NCBI RefSeq assembly: GCF_009677585.1
Contig: NZ_WKYV01000009.1
Coordinates: forward strand, 1 to 64,000
Reading direction: 5' to 3'
Source: Lactonifactor sp. BIOML-A5
Lineage (GTDB): Bacteria > Bacillota > Clostridia > Lachnospirales > Lachnospiraceae
Length of the DNA: 64,000 nucleotides
Part shown: piece by piece, positions 8,167 to 17,020 of the stretch
Layout of the letters: each line of letters begins with the position of its first letter
How positions within the stretch are numbered: the first letter of the stretch is position 1
Notes under the pieces: model-generated
Databases searched by the model: none
The model's input: the letters and a program-made list of their open reading frames with translations, nothing else
What the model was told of the DNA's origin: nothing
Position numbers and translations under genes: made by a program

Positions 8167-10152
8167 TCAGCCCAAAAGTCCTCCAATGCTCAGGAACAGC
8201 GGTGCGAACACCAGGGAAATAACTGTCATTAATTTAATTAAGATGTTAATTGACGGGCCTGAAGTATCCTTAAAGGGATCTCCTACCGTATCGCCTACAA
8301 CTGCCGCTTTGTGGGCCTCACTGCCTTTACCGCCGTGATTGCCGCCCTCAATATACTTCTTGGCATTGTCCCAGGCTCCGCCGGCATTACTCATAAAGAT
8401 TGCCATCAGCACACCGGTCACCAGTGAACCTGCCAGAAGGCCTCCCAGGGCTTCTGTGCCCAGAACAATTCCCACTGCCAGAGGCGCCAATACCGCCATC
8501 ACGCCGGGAATCAACATCTCTCTGAGTGCGGCTGTGGTGGAAATAGACACACAGGACTTATAATCCGGTTTTCCTGTCCCCTCCATAATGCCGGGAATCT
8601 CACGGAACTGTCTTCTTACTTCCTCAATCATCTTATAAGCTGCCTTGGAAACAGATTCCATGGTCAAAGCTGAGAATAAGAACGGAAGCATACCGCCGAT
8701 TAACAATCCAATAATTACATTAGAGTTTAGAATATCAATTACCTGAAGCTGCACAGCCTGGGAATAGGAGGCAAACAATGCCAGAGCCGTTAACGCCGCG
8801 GAACCGATGGCAAATCCTTTTCCCATGGCGGCTGTAGTGTTTCCCACTGAGTCCAGCTTGTCTGTGATCTCTCTGACTTTGTGGTCCAGACCGGACATTT
8901 CAGCGATTCCCCCGGCGTTATCTGCAATAGGACCATAGGCATCTACCGCAACAGTAATGCCTGTTGTGGAAAGCATTCCCACTGCCGCAAGGGCAATTCC
9001 GTACAGCCCGCACACTTTATAGGACACAAAGATACCGATACAGATTAGAAGTATAGGGACACAGGTAGAAAGCATACCTACTGCCAGTCCACTGATAATC
9101 GTGGTTGCCGGCCCTGTCTCTGACTGCTGGGCAATCTTCTTCACCGACTTGTACTCATCAGAGGTATAAACTTCTGTCACAATACCAATTACAATTCCAA
9201 CCAGCAGGCCTGCGATAATCGCTGCGGCTGCCTTAAAATCGTCAAAAAATACCTTGCTCATAATCAGGGAACAGATAAGCACCAGACCGCCTGATACGTA
9301 GCTTCCCATTTTCAGAGCCTGATGGGGCTTGCTGTTCTCTCCGCCCCTGACAAAGAAGCTTCCGATAATGGATGCGATAATACCGATTGCGGCAAGTACC
9401 AGAGGGAATACAGCACCTTTCGCCTGATATACAACAATCCCGAGAGTAACCGCTGATACCAGAGAGCCTACATAAGATTCAAACAAATCAGCGCCCATAC
9501 CTGCCACATCGCCTACATTATCACCTACATTGTCGGCGATAACTGCAGGATTTCTGGGATCATCCTCAGGGATCCCCGCTTCCACCTTACCAACCAGGTC
9601 TGCGCCTACGTCTGCCGCCTTAGTATAGATACCGCCGCCTACACGCGCAAATAATGCAATGGATGACGCACCCAGGCTGAATCCTGACAGTACATCCACA
9701 TTTCCCGTAATTACGTAAATCAGACTGCATCCTAACAGTCCCAGACCAACTACGCACATTCCCATAACTGCTCCGCCGTGGAAAGCCACTGTCAGAGCCT
9801 TGTTCATGCCGCCTGTCCTGGCAGCATTGGCTGTACGCACATTCGCCTTTGTAGCCACATTCATGCCGAAGTAGCCGGCCAGAACTGAAAAACCCGCGCC
9901 TACCAGAAAGCAGACCGCTGTCACCCAGTTCCCGATTCCAAATCCAATTACAACAAATAATACCGCCACAAAGATTACCAGTATCCGGTATTCGGAGAAG
10001 AGAAATGCGCTGGCACCTTCACTGATTGCCTTTGCAATTTCTTTCATTTTGTCGTTGCCGTCCTCCTGTCGGCTTACGTTGCTGGCCAGATAAAAAGCAA
10101 ACACTAACGCCAGTATACCAGCAACCACTGCTACATACACCACTTGTTCCAT
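8167..10152 (-). CDS. hppA: Membrane-bound ion-pumping pyrophosphatase, K+-dependent type
   Basis: A polytopic membrane enzyme of 661 residues that couples pyrophosphate hydrolysis to H+ or Na+ export. The diphosphate-binding signature is clear ([12 protein letters not shown], then [18 protein letters not shown]), with a second acidic cluster near the C terminus ([16 protein letters not shown]). The segment [10 protein letters not shown] has Ala where K+-independent enzymes have Lys, so this belongs to the K+-dependent class, whose members pump Na+, H+ or both. AAGGAG precedes the ATG. The gene stands alone, with its own 5' hairpin and a downstream terminator. Confidence 0.95.
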   Translation of the reverse strand: MEQVVYVAVVAGILALVFAFYLASNVSRQEDGNDKMKEIAKAISEGASAFLFSEYRILVIFVAVLFVVIGFGIGNWVTAVCFLVGAGFSVLAGYFGMNVATKANVRTANAARTGGMNKALTVAFHGGAVMGMCVVGLGLLGCSLIYVITGNVDVLSGFSLGASSIALFARVGGGIYTKAADVGADLVGKVEAGIPEDDPRNPAVIADNVGDNVGDVAGMGADLFESYVGSLVSAVTLGIVVYQAKGAVFPLVLAAIGIIASIIGSFFVRGGENSKPHQALKMGSYVSGGLVLICSLIMSKVFFDDFKAAAAIIAGLLVGIVIGIVTEVYTSDEYKSVKKIAQQSETGPATTIISGLAVGMLSTCVPILLICIGIFVSYKVCGLYGIALAAVGMLSTTGITVAVDAYGPIADNAGGIAEMSGLDHKVREITDKLDSVGNTTAAMGKGFAIGSAALTALALFASYSQAVQLQVIDILNSNVIIGLLIGGMLPFLFSALTMESVSKAAYKMIEEVRRQFREIPGIMEGTGKPDYKSCVSISTTAALREMLIPGVMAVLAPLAVGIVLGTEALGGLLAGSLVTGVLMAIFMSNAGGAWDNAKKYIEGGNHGGKGSEAHKAAVVGDTVGDPFKDTSGPSINILIKLMTVISLVFAPLFLSIGGLLG

Positions 10153-10179
10153 ACCTTTAACACTCCTTTTTGTTTTTCA

Positions 10180-10210
10180 GGAAGTGCCCCTTTCCCCCCG
10201 GAGCACTTCC
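10180..10210. promoter_or_regulatory. Hairpin in the hppA 5' untranslated region
   Basis: GGAAGTGCCCC and GGAGCACTTCC pair with one mismatch around a C-rich loop, about 28 bases before the hppA start. No T-run follows on the minus strand, so it is more likely an mRNA leader structure than a terminator for ilvN. Confidence 0.4.
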
Positions 10211-10293
10211 CGTGTATAGTTTTGTCTTTCTCATTTTACTATACATTATTCACAAAAAGCAACACTTCATTTGAATTCTTTGAGTAAATTTGT

Positions 10294-10791
10294 CTATTTC
10301 TCCTGAATACTTACGGATTCAATGGCTACACTGCCTCCCCGCACCACTTCTATATTCTGGAAATTTGCCGAAATCAGGCGGATAATGTCATCATTTTTGG
10401 TCTCGGTCTGCAGGCATTCCAATAATACGGCATTTTTTCCATAATCTGCGATATTGAGTCCAAATACCTCTGCGATCCGGAAGATCTCTGTTTTCGCTCT
10501 CTCGTCACAATCCTTTACTTTGATATACAGCACTTCTTTTCTGTGAATAGGGATGTTTGTAAAGTCTATGACCTTGATAACTTCAACGCAGCGGTTCAGC
10601 TGTTTTTTTATCTGTTCAAAGGTTGCATCATCGCTGTCCACACTGATGGTCATCCTGGAAACGGTCTTATCGGCAGTCTCTCCCACCGTAAGGCTTGTCA
10701 AATTGTAAGATTTTCCGGAGAACAGCCCGGATATTTTAGCCAATACGCCTACCTGATTTTCAACATATAAAGAAATCCATCTTTTTTTCAT
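10294..10791 (-). CDS. ilvN: Acetolactate synthase small (regulatory) subunit
   Basis: The regulatory subunit of acetohydroxyacid synthase confers valine feedback inhibition on the large subunit. An N-terminal ACT domain is seen in the first 75 residues (SLYVENQVGVLAKISGLF, then SLTVGETADKTVSRMTI), followed by the usual small-subunit C-terminal domain. Length of about 165 residues is typical. The start is ATG 10791 because GGAGG lies nine bases upstream; GTG 10800 abuts that site. It directly follows ilvB (14-bp gap), forming a two-gene operon under the T-box. Confidence 0.93.
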   Translation of the reverse strand: MKKRWISLYVENQVGVLAKISGLFSGKSYNLTSLTVGETADKTVSRMTISVDSDDATFEQIKKQLNRCVEVIKVIDFTNIPIHRKEVLYIKVKDCDERAKTEIFRIAEVFGLNIADYGKNAVLLECLQTETKNDDIIRLISANFQNIEVVRGGSVAIESVSIQEK

Positions 10792-10804
10792 CTCTCTCAC
10801 CCTC

Positions 10805-12523
10805 CTAACATTCCAGTATCATATTACTTAATGGCTGCCCTCCCTGTACCATGGGAAGCACAAGCTCATCACTTTGTATAATAAACTCTAACACGGTTGG
10901 TCCCTGCCTGTTCTCTCTGGCAAATGCAAATGCCCTGCTGATATCCTCTTCTCTCTCAACGCGCATCCCTTTTGCACCATATCCCTCTGCCAGCTTCATA
11001 AAATCCGGGGCATAAGGAGGACACTGAGTTCCCGGTCCTTTGCACTTGCCCTCACAGGATTTTCTTCTCCTGGTGCAGGTAGAGGAATACCTTTTATCGT
11101 AGAACAGCTGCTGCCACTGGCGTACCATTCCCAGATAACTGTTATTAAAAATACAGAGAATAACAGGAAGTTCATAAGCCGCTGCCATGGCCATTTCCTG
11201 GATTGTCATCTGAACGCCCCCGTCTCCGGCCACACAGATGACCGGTGTATCCGGATACCCCAGCTGGGCTCCCAGGGCAGCCGGAAGACCATACCCCATA
11301 GTCCCCAGTCCGCCTGAGGTGAGAAGCTGTTTCTTTTCCGTCATCTCCAGATACTGCGTTACCCACATCTGATGCTGTCCAACATCGGTTACTACAATCG
11401 CCTCCTCAAACTGCCGGTTCATCTCCCGGATAATCTTCTGAGGATTGATGCCCTCCCCATCCGGCATGTCGATGGGATGCTTCTGATCCCATTCCTTCAG
11501 CCGGGCAACCCACTCTTTATGCTCACCCTCCGGCATATTTTTAAGTATGGCCTCCATAGCATCCCGGGCATCTGCCACAATAGGAATATCTACCTGTATG
11601 TTTCTGGAGATAGAGGCCGTATCAATGTCAACGTGAATTATTTTTGCATTAGGGGCAAATTCTCCCAGCTTACCGGTTATACGGTCATTGAACCGGGTTC
11701 CGATAGAAAACAGCAGGTCACAGTCAGAGATGGCTTTATTTGCTGCATAGCACCCGTGCATTCCCACATTTCCAAAGTACAGCTCATGGTCTGTAGGCAG
11801 TGACCCACGCCCCATTATAGTTGTGATTACAGGAATTCCAGTGTGTTCTGCCAACTTTTTCGCTTCCGCCTGTCCTCTGGAGATCGTAACGCCTCCCCCC
11901 ATTAAAAACAGGGGACGTTCTGCCTTTTTCAGAAGATCCGTAGCCTTTTTTATCTGACCGATATGAACCCCCTGGCTGGGTTTGTAGCCTCTGATGGATA
12001 CTTGCTTCGGATACAAGCTGTCTCCCTCTTCCAGCATAATATCCTTTGGAAGGTCTACTACTACAGGACCCTTTTTACCAGTGTTGGCAATATAAAATGC
12101 CTCTTTGATAATCCGCCCCAGATCCTCTCTCCGTCTTACAGTCACCGCATATTTGCAGATACTTCTTGTGATCCCTACGATGTCAACCTCCTGAAAAGCG
12201 TCATTTCCTATCAGATTCGTTGGTACCTGTCCAGTGAAGCACACAAGAGGAACACTGTCATAATTTGCTGTGGCTATCCCGGTTACCAGATTGGTAGCCC
12301 CCGGTCCGCTGGTTACCAGACAGACACCTACCCTGCCTGTGGCCCGTGCATACCCGTCTGCCGCGTGTATCAGCCCCTGCTCATGTCTGGGCAGGATCAT
12401 CTGAATGGAGTCCTGCTTATAGAGTTCATCAAAGATATCAATGGCATAACCGCCGGGGTAGCCAAACAGATAATCAACACCTTCTTTTTGCAATGCTTTT
12501 ACAAATAATTCTGTTCCTTTCAT
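10805..12523 (-). CDS. ilvB: Acetolactate synthase large (catalytic) subunit with Cys-rich insertion
   Basis: A thiamine-diphosphate enzyme that condenses pyruvate with pyruvate or 2-ketobutyrate, the first common step to valine, leucine and isoleucine. The ThDP N-terminal half is seen (LFGYPGGYAIDIFDEL; GPGATNLVTGIATA), then the central domain and the C-terminal ThDP site (VAGDGGVQMTIQEMA ... NNSYLGMVRQWQ). Residues 480-508 hold an unusual insertion with Cys 483, 490, 494 and 501 (TCTRRRKSCEGKCKGPGTQC), where most homologues run straight into the PDF segment. It is the first gene of the ilvBN operon, behind a T-box leader. Confidence 0.94.
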   Translation of the reverse strand: MKGTELFVKALQKEGVDYLFGYPGGYAIDIFDELYKQDSIQMILPRHEQGLIHAADGYARATGRVGVCLVTSGPGATNLVTGIATANYDSVPLVCFTGQVPTNLIGNDAFQEVDIVGITRSICKYAVTVRRREDLGRIIKEAFYIANTGKKGPVVVDLPKDIMLEEGDSLYPKQVSIRGYKPSQGVHIGQIKKATDLLKKAERPLFLMGGGVTISRGQAEAKKLAEHTGIPVITTIMGRGSLPTDHELYFGNVGMHGCYAANKAISDCDLLFSIGTRFNDRITGKLGEFAPNAKIIHVDIDTASISRNIQVDIPIVADARDAMEAILKNMPEGEHKEWVARLKEWDQKHPIDMPDGEGINPQKIIREMNRQFEEAIVVTDVGQHQMWVTQYLEMTEKKQLLTSGGLGTMGYGLPAALGAQLGYPDTPVICVAGDGGVQMTIQEMAMAAAYELPVILCIFNNSYLGMVRQWQQLFYDKRYSSTCTRRRKSCEGKCKGPGTQCPPYAPDFMKLAEGYGAKGMRVEREEDISRAFAFARENRQGPTVLEFIIQSDELVLPMVQGGQPLSNMILEC

Positions 12524-12570
12524 TTGAAATGACCCTCCTTTTATATGTTTTTTCTGGATAACTGCGATAA

Positions 12571-12900
12571 AAAAGCCCTAAGCTTTTGTAAGCTTAGGGC
12601 GAATATCTCATCCGTGTTACCACCTAAATTCAGGAAGACTGCTGCTTCCCGCACTCTGCCAGTACGGATAGTATACCTCCTGACAGTTTCACACTTATCA
12701 GTACAGACATTGCTATCGATACCGTTTTCCCTGTAACGTAGGAAAGATACGTTGAGTGCTACTTGGGCAGACCGCCTGTTCGTCTCACTGCTCAAAGGCT
12801 ACTTCCATACTTCCTCCGTGAAGATTCACACCATCCATCTTCTCTCTGGGACTTTGGTGAGTATGTACTCCTCCTTGTCATCGCATTTATTTTATTTGAT
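12571..12900 (-). promoter_or_regulatory. T-box riboswitch leader of ilvBN
   Basis: On the minus strand the leader contains an AGAGAG stem I element, the T-box sequence AGGTGGTAACACGG (12612-12625), and then a terminator (GCCCTAAGCTT / AAGCTTAGGGC, 12575-12600) ending in a T-run. Binding of uncharged tRNA should favour the antiterminator and switch on ilvBN when a branched-chain amino acid is scarce. The specifier codon cannot be fixed by eye; a GTA (Val) just before CCTTTGAG is one candidate. Confidence 0.88.
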
Positions 12901-12907
12901 TTTTTAT

Positions 12908-12936
12908 AGTATACAGTCTATGTCTGCATTTGTCAA
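12908..12936 (-). promoter_or_regulatory. SigA-type promoter of ilvBN
   Basis: On the minus strand TTGACA (12931-12936) and TATACT (12908-12913) are separated by exactly 17 bases and lead into the T-box leader. The -35 box starts only 8 bp after the copA stop codon, so copA has no room for a separate terminator before it. Confidence 0.85.
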
Positions 12937-12943
12937 GCTGATT

Positions 12944-13153
12944 TTATTCTGAAATCCCTGCCACTTCATAGCCGGCCTCTGTCACTGCCTGCTTCAGCAT
13001 ATCATCACTGACATCACCGGAGATTTCCACATAAGCAGCCTTATCCTCCAGGCTTACCTGCGCAGTTACTCCCTCCATGGCGTTCAGCGCCTTGTCCACA
13101 GCACCTCTGCAGTGCTGGCACATCATTCCTTCAATCTTAATCGTTTTTTTCAT
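12944..13153 (-). CDS. Possible internally initiated CopZ-like copper chaperone (in frame with copA)
   Basis: Inside copA, AAAAGGAGAG sits 7 bases before an in-frame ATG at 13153. This would give a free 69-residue heavy-metal-associated protein starting MKKTIKIEGMMCQHC and ending with copA. Stand-alone CopZ proteins have this size and motif. The most economical reading is an ancestral copZ gene fused to copA that kept its ribosome site, so both fused and free forms could be made. Internal initiation is an inference. Confidence 0.5.
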   Translation of the reverse strand: MKKTIKIEGMMCQHCRGAVDKALNAMEGVTAQVSLEDKAAYVEISGDVSDDMLKQAVTEAGYEVAGISE

Positions 13154-15505
13154 GACTTTTCTCTCCTTTTCATTCTCTATTATTTCCGCCTCTTCTTCTG
13201 CCGGCTGCCCTGCAGACTCCCAGGTTTTGCTGCTGCTTTTAAACAGCTTCAGACGAAGGGCATTGGATACTACAAATACGCTGCTTAAGCTCATCGCTGC
13301 AGCTCCAAACATGGGGTTCAGCTTCCATCCCAGCCAGTGGTAGAAGACTCCCGCTGCCAGAGGAATTCCCAGGCTGTTATAGAAAAAGGCCCAGAACAGG
13401 TTTTGTTTGATATTCCGGATTACCGCTTTGCTGAGGCGGACTGCAGTTACTGCATCTAATAAATCATTTTTCATAAGAACCACGTCAGCACTTTCAATGG
13501 CCACATCGGTTCCTGCACCGATTGCCATCCCTACATCAGCCCTTGCCAGGGCAGGAGCATCATTCACTCCGTCCCCGATCATTGCCACTGTCTTGCCTTC
13601 TTCCTGGAGTCTGGCTATCTCTCTTTCCTTGTCCTGGGGAAGGACTTCCGCAATAACCTTCTGGATTCCCAGCTGCTTTTGAATGGCCTGAGCCGTTCTC
13701 TTATTATCCCCGGTAAGCATTACAACCTCAATTCCCATCTCCGTAAACCGGCGGATCGCCTCTTTGCTGGTTGGCTTCACAACATCTGCTACCCCAATAA
13801 TTCCAACTGCCTTTTTACTGTCTGCAAACAGAAGAGGGGTCTTTCCTTCGTCGGCCAGTTTGGACAGCTGTGCTTCACACTTCTGGGTATTGATTGCCTT
13901 TTCCCGCATCAGCCGGAGATTTCCCGCGTAGTAAAGATTTCCCTCAACCTTGCCTTCCACTCCCATTCCGGGCAGGGACTGGAACTCTGTAACTGCAGGT
14001 ACCGCAATCCCTTCCCGGGAAGCATATTCCATAATGGCCTCTGCCAGAGGATGCTCACTTTTTGCTTCCAAACCCGCAGCCGCCTGTAGTAGTTTGTCTT
14101 TGTCCCCGGATAAGAGAAGGATATCGGTAACCACTGGTTTGCCCTGGGTTATGGTGCCCGTCTTATCCATCACCACACTCTGTATGCTGTGTGCTGTCTC
14201 CAAAGCCTCTCCTGACTTAATCAGGATGCCGTTTTCCGCACCTTTGCCGGTTCCCACCATAATTGCCACAGGAGTTGCAAGACCCAGGGCGCAGGGGCAG
14301 GATATGACCAGCACACAGATAGCTGAAGACAGGGCAAATTCGAAGGTCGCTCCAGATACCAGCCAGACAATTGCAGTGAGCAGAGCGATTCCCATAACAA
14401 CCGGGACAAATACCCCTGCAATTTTGTCTGCTATTTTAGCAATAGGGGCCTTGCTGGAACTGGCCTCTTCCACCAGCCGGATAATCTGGGAGAAAGTTGT
14501 ATCGTCCCCTACCTTAGAAGCCCGGATACTGATAAACCCAGTTTTATTTATGGTTGCCCCTATGACAGCATCCTTTTCCGATTTCTGCACAGGTATACTT
14601 TCTCCTGTGATAGCCGCTTCATCAACACTGGTATTTCCCTCAAGAATCACTCCGTCCACTGGAATGCTCTGACCTGGCTTTACAAGAACAGTGTCACCCA
14701 CCACTACTTCCTCAACAGGAATCTCCACCGGACCGCTCTCCCGCTGTACTACAGCTGTCTTAGGTGCCAGATCCATCAGCTTGGTAATGGCCTCGCTGGT
14801 TCTCCCCTTGGATCTGGTTTCCAGATATTTACCCAGGGTGATCAGCGCGAGAATCATTGCTGCCGATTCAAAGTATAAGTCCATATGGTACTGTTCTACC
14901 AGTTCCATATTCCCGCTGCCCAGACCGTATCCCATCCGATAGATAGCAAAGATCCCGTAAACCAGGGCCGCCGTGGAGCCAATAGCGATTAAGCTGTCCA
15001 TGTTAGGAGCCATGTGGAATAATGTCTTAAAGCCCTTGATATAATATACCCGGTTCACATAGACAATCGGCAGGCACAGCAGAAACTGGGTCAGTGCAAA
15101 TCCCACTGCATTCTCCAGTCCAGCCAGAAAGGGGGGCAGGGGCAGTCCTGCCATATGCCCCATGGATACATACATCAGAGGGATCAGAAATCCAAAAGAG
15201 ATCCACAGGCGAAACTTCATATTCTTCAGCTGTGCCTCTACAGGGTTCTCTCCTGCCTCTGCTTTTTCAGCCTTCCGGTCACTGCCAGCTTTTTCCTCAT
15301 GTACGCTGGCGCCATATCCCGCTTTTTCCACTGCCTTTGCAATGCCTCCCGGGGACAGTCTGCTATCATCAAAGTCAACCTGCATACTGTTTGTGAGCAG
15401 ATTGACGCTCACAGACTGAACGCCCTCTAACTTTGCCACACATTTTTCTACCCTGGAGGAACATGCAGAACAGGTCATGCCAGTTACATCAAATTTTTCT
15501 TTCAT
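12944..15505 (-). CDS. copA: Copper-exporting P1B-type ATPase with N- and C-terminal metal-binding domains
   Basis: A copper efflux ATPase in the cytoplasmic membrane, 853 residues. The N-terminal heavy-metal domain has GMTCSAC (residues 9-15). Membrane segments follow, then the actuator TGES (300-303), the CPC metal site (403-405) and the phosphorylation motif DKTGT (447-451). After a short Glu/Lys-rich linker, residues 785-853 form a second heavy-metal domain (GMMCQHC), equivalent to a complete CopZ chaperone. That domain has its own start signals (see the internal frame). It follows csoR by 30 bp and is expected to be derepressed by Cu(I). Confidence 0.95.
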   Translation of the reverse strand: MKEKFDVTGMTCSACSSRVEKCVAKLEGVQSVSVNLLTNSMQVDFDDSRLSPGGIAKAVEKAGYGASVHEEKAGSDRKAEKAEAGENPVEAQLKNMKFRLWISFGFLIPLMYVSMGHMAGLPLPPFLAGLENAVGFALTQFLLCLPIVYVNRVYYIKGFKTLFHMAPNMDSLIAIGSTAALVYGIFAIYRMGYGLGSGNMELVEQYHMDLYFESAAMILALITLGKYLETRSKGRTSEAITKLMDLAPKTAVVQRESGPVEIPVEEVVVGDTVLVKPGQSIPVDGVILEGNTSVDEAAITGESIPVQKSEKDAVIGATINKTGFISIRASKVGDDTTFSQIIRLVEEASSSKAPIAKIADKIAGVFVPVVMGIALLTAIVWLVSGATFEFALSSAICVLVISCPCALGLATPVAIMVGTGKGAENGILIKSGEALETAHSIQSVVMDKTGTITQGKPVVTDILLLSGDKDKLLQAAAGLEAKSEHPLAEAIMEYASREGIAVPAVTEFQSLPGMGVEGKVEGNLYYAGNLRLMREKAINTQKCEAQLSKLADEGKTPLLFADSKKAVGIIGVADVVKPTSKEAIRRFTEMGIEVVMLTGDNKRTAQAIQKQLGIQKVIAEVLPQDKEREIARLQEEGKTVAMIGDGVNDAPALARADVGMAIGAGTDVAIESADVVLMKNDLLDAVTAVRLSKAVIRNIKQNLFWAFFYNSLGIPLAAGVFYHWLGWKLNPMFGAAAMSLSSVFVVSNALRLKLFKSSSKTWESAGQPAEEEAEIIENEKERKVMKKTIKIEGMMCQHCRGAVDKALNAMEGVTAQVSLEDKAAYVEISGDVSDDMLKQAVTEAGYEVAGISE

Positions 15506-15535
15506 CTGCGCTCTCCTTTCGTTAAATCGTTTCTA

Positions 15536-15799
15536 CTACTTTAGTATCTTACCAAGCATAGAGACTAATTCATCAATTTTAGCCTCTTTTTCCTCATCGC
15601 TTTTCGCATCCGCTACACAGCACTTCAGATGTGCCGTAAGTATCTCCTTATTCGCTTTATTTAAAATAGCCTCTGTGGCCATCAGCTGCTGTGAAATGTC
15701 AATACAATACCTGTCCTCTTCCACCATTTTTAAGATACCATCCATCTGACCCCTGGCTGTTTTTAACAGCCGGGCGATTTTTTTCTTATCAGCCTGCAT
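15536..15799 (-). CDS. csoR: CsoR-family copper-sensing repressor
   Basis: An 87-residue all-helical regulator that leaves its operator on binding Cu(I). The family Cys-His-Cys ligands are visible as RYCIDIS and, in the second helix, TAHLKCC. It is the first gene of the csoR-copA operon. AAGGAG precedes its ATG, and the promoter and GC-rich operator lie immediately upstream, implying autoregulation. Other members of this family sense formaldehyde, nickel or persulfides, but the C-H-C set plus the copA neighbour point to copper. Confidence 0.93.
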   Translation of the reverse strand: MQADKKKIARLLKTARGQMDGILKMVEEDRYCIDISQQLMATEAILNKANKEILTAHLKCCVADAKSDEEKEAKIDELVSMLGKILK

Positions 15800-15832
15800 A
15801 TCAGAACTCCTTTCCTTATGTCTGCCGCCTCA

Positions 15833-15853
15833 TAACACCCCCCGGGGGTATAG
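15833..15853. promoter_or_regulatory. Predicted CsoR operator
   Basis: A GC tract (CCCCCCGGGGG) flanked by AT-rich TAACA and TATAG, the usual form of CsoR sites. It overlaps the expected transcription start of csoR-copA. Confidence 0.75.
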
Positions 15854-15857
15854 TCAT

Positions 15858-15886
15858 ACTATAAAGCAAAAAAATAAAACTGTCAA
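15858..15886 (-). promoter_or_regulatory. Promoter of csoR-copA
   Basis: TTGACA (15881-15886) and TATAGT (15858-15863) on the minus strand with a 17-base spacer, directly before the CsoR operator. Confidence 0.85.
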
Positions 15887-15916
15887 GACTTACTAGACAA
15901 TTTTAATTTACATCAA

Positions 15917-15978
15917 TTGGGGACACCCCAGATCGATTTTGGGACGTGTTCCTTTTAGAAAGAACACGTCCCCTTTTT
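15917..15978. repeat. Dispersed palindromic repeat, copy A
   Basis: A GGGGACACCCCA box, then ATTTTGGGACGTGTTC, a loop, and GAACACGTCCCC followed by a T-run on the plus strand. The same elements recur at 39312-39396, and a related hairpin is at 25851-25882. It ends the ABC transporter operon region; the T-run is on the strand opposite to the genes. Confidence 0.65.
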
Positions 15979-15985
15979 TACCTTT

Positions 15986-17020
15986 TTATTTTTTCTTCTT
16001 TGCTTTTGCAGATGCAAAGATACTCTGCAGGATTATGAAGAAGCACAGCAGCGCTGCAATGGTAATCTTTGTCCACCAGGAGGAAAGTGTACCCTGGAAG
16101 GTAATAAATGCCTCTATAGTACCCTTAATTAATACTCCAAAGAGACTTCCGAAGACATTACCAACACCCCCGGTCAGCAGCGTACCGCCGATTACCGCAG
16201 ATGCAATGGCATCCATCTCAAATCCTTTTGCCTGCTCTACGAATCCGGAACAGGTATTCAGGCAGAACAGAAATCCGCCCAGGCCTGTGAGAAATCCAGC
16301 CAGTATGTAAGCTTTCAGTTTTGTTTTTCTTACGTTCAGTCCCATGAGAAGAGCTGACTGCTCATTCCCGCCCACAGCGTAGATAGAACGTCCGAACTTG
16401 GTATATTTCAGCATTATAAACACGATTACCAGCACTAACAGTGCGATGATAACGCTTGGGTAAATATAAGGATAGATCATTACTCCTTTTCTATTTACAT
16501 ATCCTCCAAAAGGAAGATATATTTTATACTTTGCCCAGCTTAAGAACATTTCATTTTTAATACTGATCATGTCCTGGCTGATAATAGCCGTCATACCTCT
16601 GGCAAAGAACATTCCCGCTAGTGTTACGATAAAGGGCTGCAGCTTTAGATAGGCTACCAACCACCCCTGTACAAAACCGAATACCAGTCCCATTACCAGT
16701 ACAATGATAGCCGCCGGGATTGCTCCCATACCTTTATTCTCCATCATCCAGGCCAGCATCATACAAGTCAGGGCAACCACGGAACCAACAGAAATATCAA
16801 TACCTCCTGTTATCATGACTACCGTCATACCGGCAGCAATGACAATCAGACCGGCATTGGAAATAAACAGATTTAAAAAGTTCTGGGTCTTACCGAATCC
16901 CTGCTGATGGAATGCAATGACTCCAATGATATACATGGCGAAGAACAGCACGATGGTAATCAGCAGTAAGAACGCATTACCGTCTATATTCTTCTTGCTT
17001 TTCATTTTCTTATTATCCAT
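15986..17020 (-). CDS. yjfF: Sugar ABC transporter permease (YjfF-like)
   Basis: An integral-membrane permease of 344 residues of the BPD_transp_2 type used by ribose/galactofuranose-class importers. The conserved stretch GLIVIAAGMTVVMITGGIDIS is split here as GLIVIAAGMTVVM then ITGGIDISVGS, followed by hydrophobic segments. It is the last gene of the operon SBP - ATPase - permease - permease, and its start overlaps the upstream permease stop by one base. The two different permeases plus a two-domain ATPase match the E. coli YtfQRT-YjfF arrangement. The nearby arabinan enzymes suggest L-arabinose or a short arabinoside as substrate. Confidence 0.88.
   Translation of the reverse strand: MDNKKMKSKKNIDGNAFLLLITIVLFFAMYIIGVIAFHQQGFGKTQNFLNLFISNAGLIVIAAGMTVVMITGGIDISVGSVVALTCMMLAWMMENKGMGAIPAAIIVLVMGLVFGFVQGWLVAYLKLQPFIVTLAGMFFARGMTAIISQDMISIKNEMFLSWAKYKIYLPFGGYVNRKGVMIYPYIYPSVIIALLVLVIVFIMLKYTKFGRSIYAVGGNEQSALLMGLNVRKTKLKAYILAGFLTGLGGFLFCLNTCSGFVEQAKGFEMDAIASAVIGGTLLTGGVGNVFGSLFGVLIKGTIEAFITFQGTLSSWWTKITIAALLCFFIILQSIFASAKAKKKK

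Noticed and set aside
11963..12508. Plus-strand frame of 181 codons opposite ilvB
   Set aside because: It lies wholly antisense to a clear catalytic gene, with no family resemblance or ribosome site.
12571..12900. Firm assignment of the T-box specifier codon
   Set aside because: The stem I fold could not be computed here; the GTA candidate is only positional.
13950..14672. Plus-strand frame of 240 codons opposite copA
   Set aside because: Antisense shadow of the P-type ATPase; Ser/Thr/Pro-rich translation typical of such shadows.
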